This document shows, in pieces, positions 4,950 through 5,618 of a stretch of 5,618 nucleotides of DNA (position 1 is its first letter; each line of letters opens with the position of its first letter). The translations under genes were made by a program, and so were the position numbers. The DNA is taken from NCBI GenBank assembly GCA_903911985.1, contig CAIWFP010000224.1, positions 1 through 5,618 of the forward strand, given 5' to 3'. This DNA is from an uncultured Sphingomonadales bacterium. GTDB taxonomy: Bacteria > Pseudomonadota > Alphaproteobacteria > Sphingomonadales > Sphingomonadaceae. The notes under the pieces were generated by a model that saw only the letters and a program-made list of their open reading frames with translations, did not search any database and was not told the origin of the DNA.

Positions 4950-5030
4950 ATCGTCGCGCTACTCACCGCATCCATTGCAACAGGCAGTTGTCAAGAATGC
5001 CCTTACCGCGCACCATGCACACACGGTCAC

Positions 5031-5042
5031 GAAGGGGGAGGG
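5031..5042 (+). promoter_or_regulatory. Ribosome binding site of the two-helix membrane protein
   Basis: GAAGGGGGAGGG is a purine-rich run ending one base before the ATG at 5044; its AAGG part is at a normal distance of eight bases. It supports that start over the open frame beginning at 4912. Confidence 0.55.
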
Positions 5043-5043
5043 C

Positions 5044-5553
5044 ATGGCCCAAGTTTTAAGGCTGGATGGCAATAGCATCAGAGATTTCACGGAAGACCAG
5101 CGAGATGCCTTCCGGCTTGAGGCGGCCAAGGTGCACGCTGTTGCTGTGCTCGCATTAGTGAGCATACTGGCGATGGCCTTCATATTTACGCTCGTGGACG
5201 AATTGCTAGGGCACACGCTTCTACCATACAAAAACGAGCTGAAGGACGTTCCTCCCGCCGTGCACGCATTCGGCATTTTATTAATGATATTTATTTTATA
5301 CAAAATTTCTCCAAATTGTATTTATATAATCAAGTCCCACGATCCTGCTTTATTCATTAATGATGGTGACATTTATATCGGCGGCACAATGATAGAGACA
5401 GAGGGCTTGATCTCTATTGATTTGGACAGTGATTATGGCAAAATTTATGTGACGCATAACTCTGGGGAGCGCCAAAAATTAGAGTGGAAAGGACTTTGTC
5501 GAGGAATAGTTGATCTCTTCAAGGCTTTTGGCGCATCGGAAGTTTCAGTATAA
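5044..5553 (+). CDS. Unrecognised two-helix membrane protein
   Basis: I do not recognise this 169-residue protein. A short N-terminal cytoplasmic-type stretch (1-30) is followed by a membrane helix at about 31-51 (VAVLALVSILAMAFIFTLV), a polar loop, a second helix at about 73-90 (FGILLMIFILYKI) and a soluble C-terminal half. The latter alternates short hydrophobic strands (ALFINDGDIYIGG, GLISIDL, GKIYVTH) and ends in a helix, GLCRGIVDLFKAFG. Two helices followed by PALFINDGDIYI recalls bacterial membrane proteins with PH-like domains (STM3941-like), but this is a tentative fold guess. The frame is open from 4912, but that part crosses the REP-like repeat. The ATG at 5044 follows a purine-rich GAAGGGGGAGGG, so I chose it. 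The gene, especially 5270-5480, is much richer in A+T than its neighbours and uses codons such as TTA and ATA that they avoid, suggesting acquisition by transfer. Confidence 0.7.
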   Translation: MAQVLRLDGNSIRDFTEDQRDAFRLEAAKVHAVAVLALVSILAMAFIFTLVDELLGHTLLPYKNELKDVPPAVHAFGILLMIFILYKISPNCIYIIKSHDPALFINDGDIYIGGTMIETEGLISIDLDSDYGKIYVTHNSGERQKLEWKGLCRGIVDLFKAFGASEVSV

Positions 5554-5618
5554 GCTTCAGTCAACGTTCTCCTCCCAAAACCCCCTGTCCTACACCCCCC
5601 CGAATCGCCTATACCCCC

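Overview
The window is GC-rich and reads like an ordinary chromosomal segment of an alphaproteobacterium. It is probably a sphingomonad (Novosphingobium- or Sphingobium-like). This is inferred from the PepN and UDP-glucuronate epimerase sequences, the TadE/TadG pair, codon use and the style of short palindromic repeats; no marker gene fixes the taxon.

Layout. (1) 1-458, minus strand: the first 152 codons of aminopeptidase N (pepN), running off the left edge. (2) 459-822: a 364-base divergent intergenic region with no convincing gene. It holds an ACCGGT-centred palindrome just upstream of the pepN ribosome binding site, two members of a REP-like hairpin repeat, a 13-bp tandem duplication and a possible -10 element directly before the next gene. 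(3) 823-1990, plus strand: an atypical short-chain dehydrogenase (YeeZ/SDR_a5-like), then a small GNAT acetyltransferase of the COG2388/YjdJ type, probably co-transcribed. (4) 1997-3576, minus strand: a translationally coupled pair, TadE-like pseudopilin then TadG-like protein with a von Willebrand A-type C-terminal domain, converging on the GNAT gene with a 6-base gap. (5) 3577-3823: a divergent intergenic region with a perfect 12-bp inverted repeat. (6) 3824-4822, plus strand: UDP-glucuronate 4-epimerase-type NAD-dependent epimerase. (7) 4823-5043: two different hairpin repeats side by side. (8) 5044-5553, plus strand: an unrecognised two-helix membrane protein whose second half is much richer in A+T than the rest of the window. 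(9) 5554-5618: a C-rich tail without a gene.

The genes do not form one pathway. They cover protein turnover (PepN), two small enzymes of unknown substrate, Flp/Tad pilus-type surface proteins and nucleotide-sugar metabolism for polysaccharide. The most noteworthy signals are non-coding and structural. One hairpin repeat occurs three times with compensatory base changes in its stem, once with a greatly enlarged loop. The TadG-like protein appears to have lost its metal-binding MIDAS motif. The TadE leader has been lengthened by an 18-bp tandem repeat. I did not find a clear new defence, mobile or biosynthetic system.
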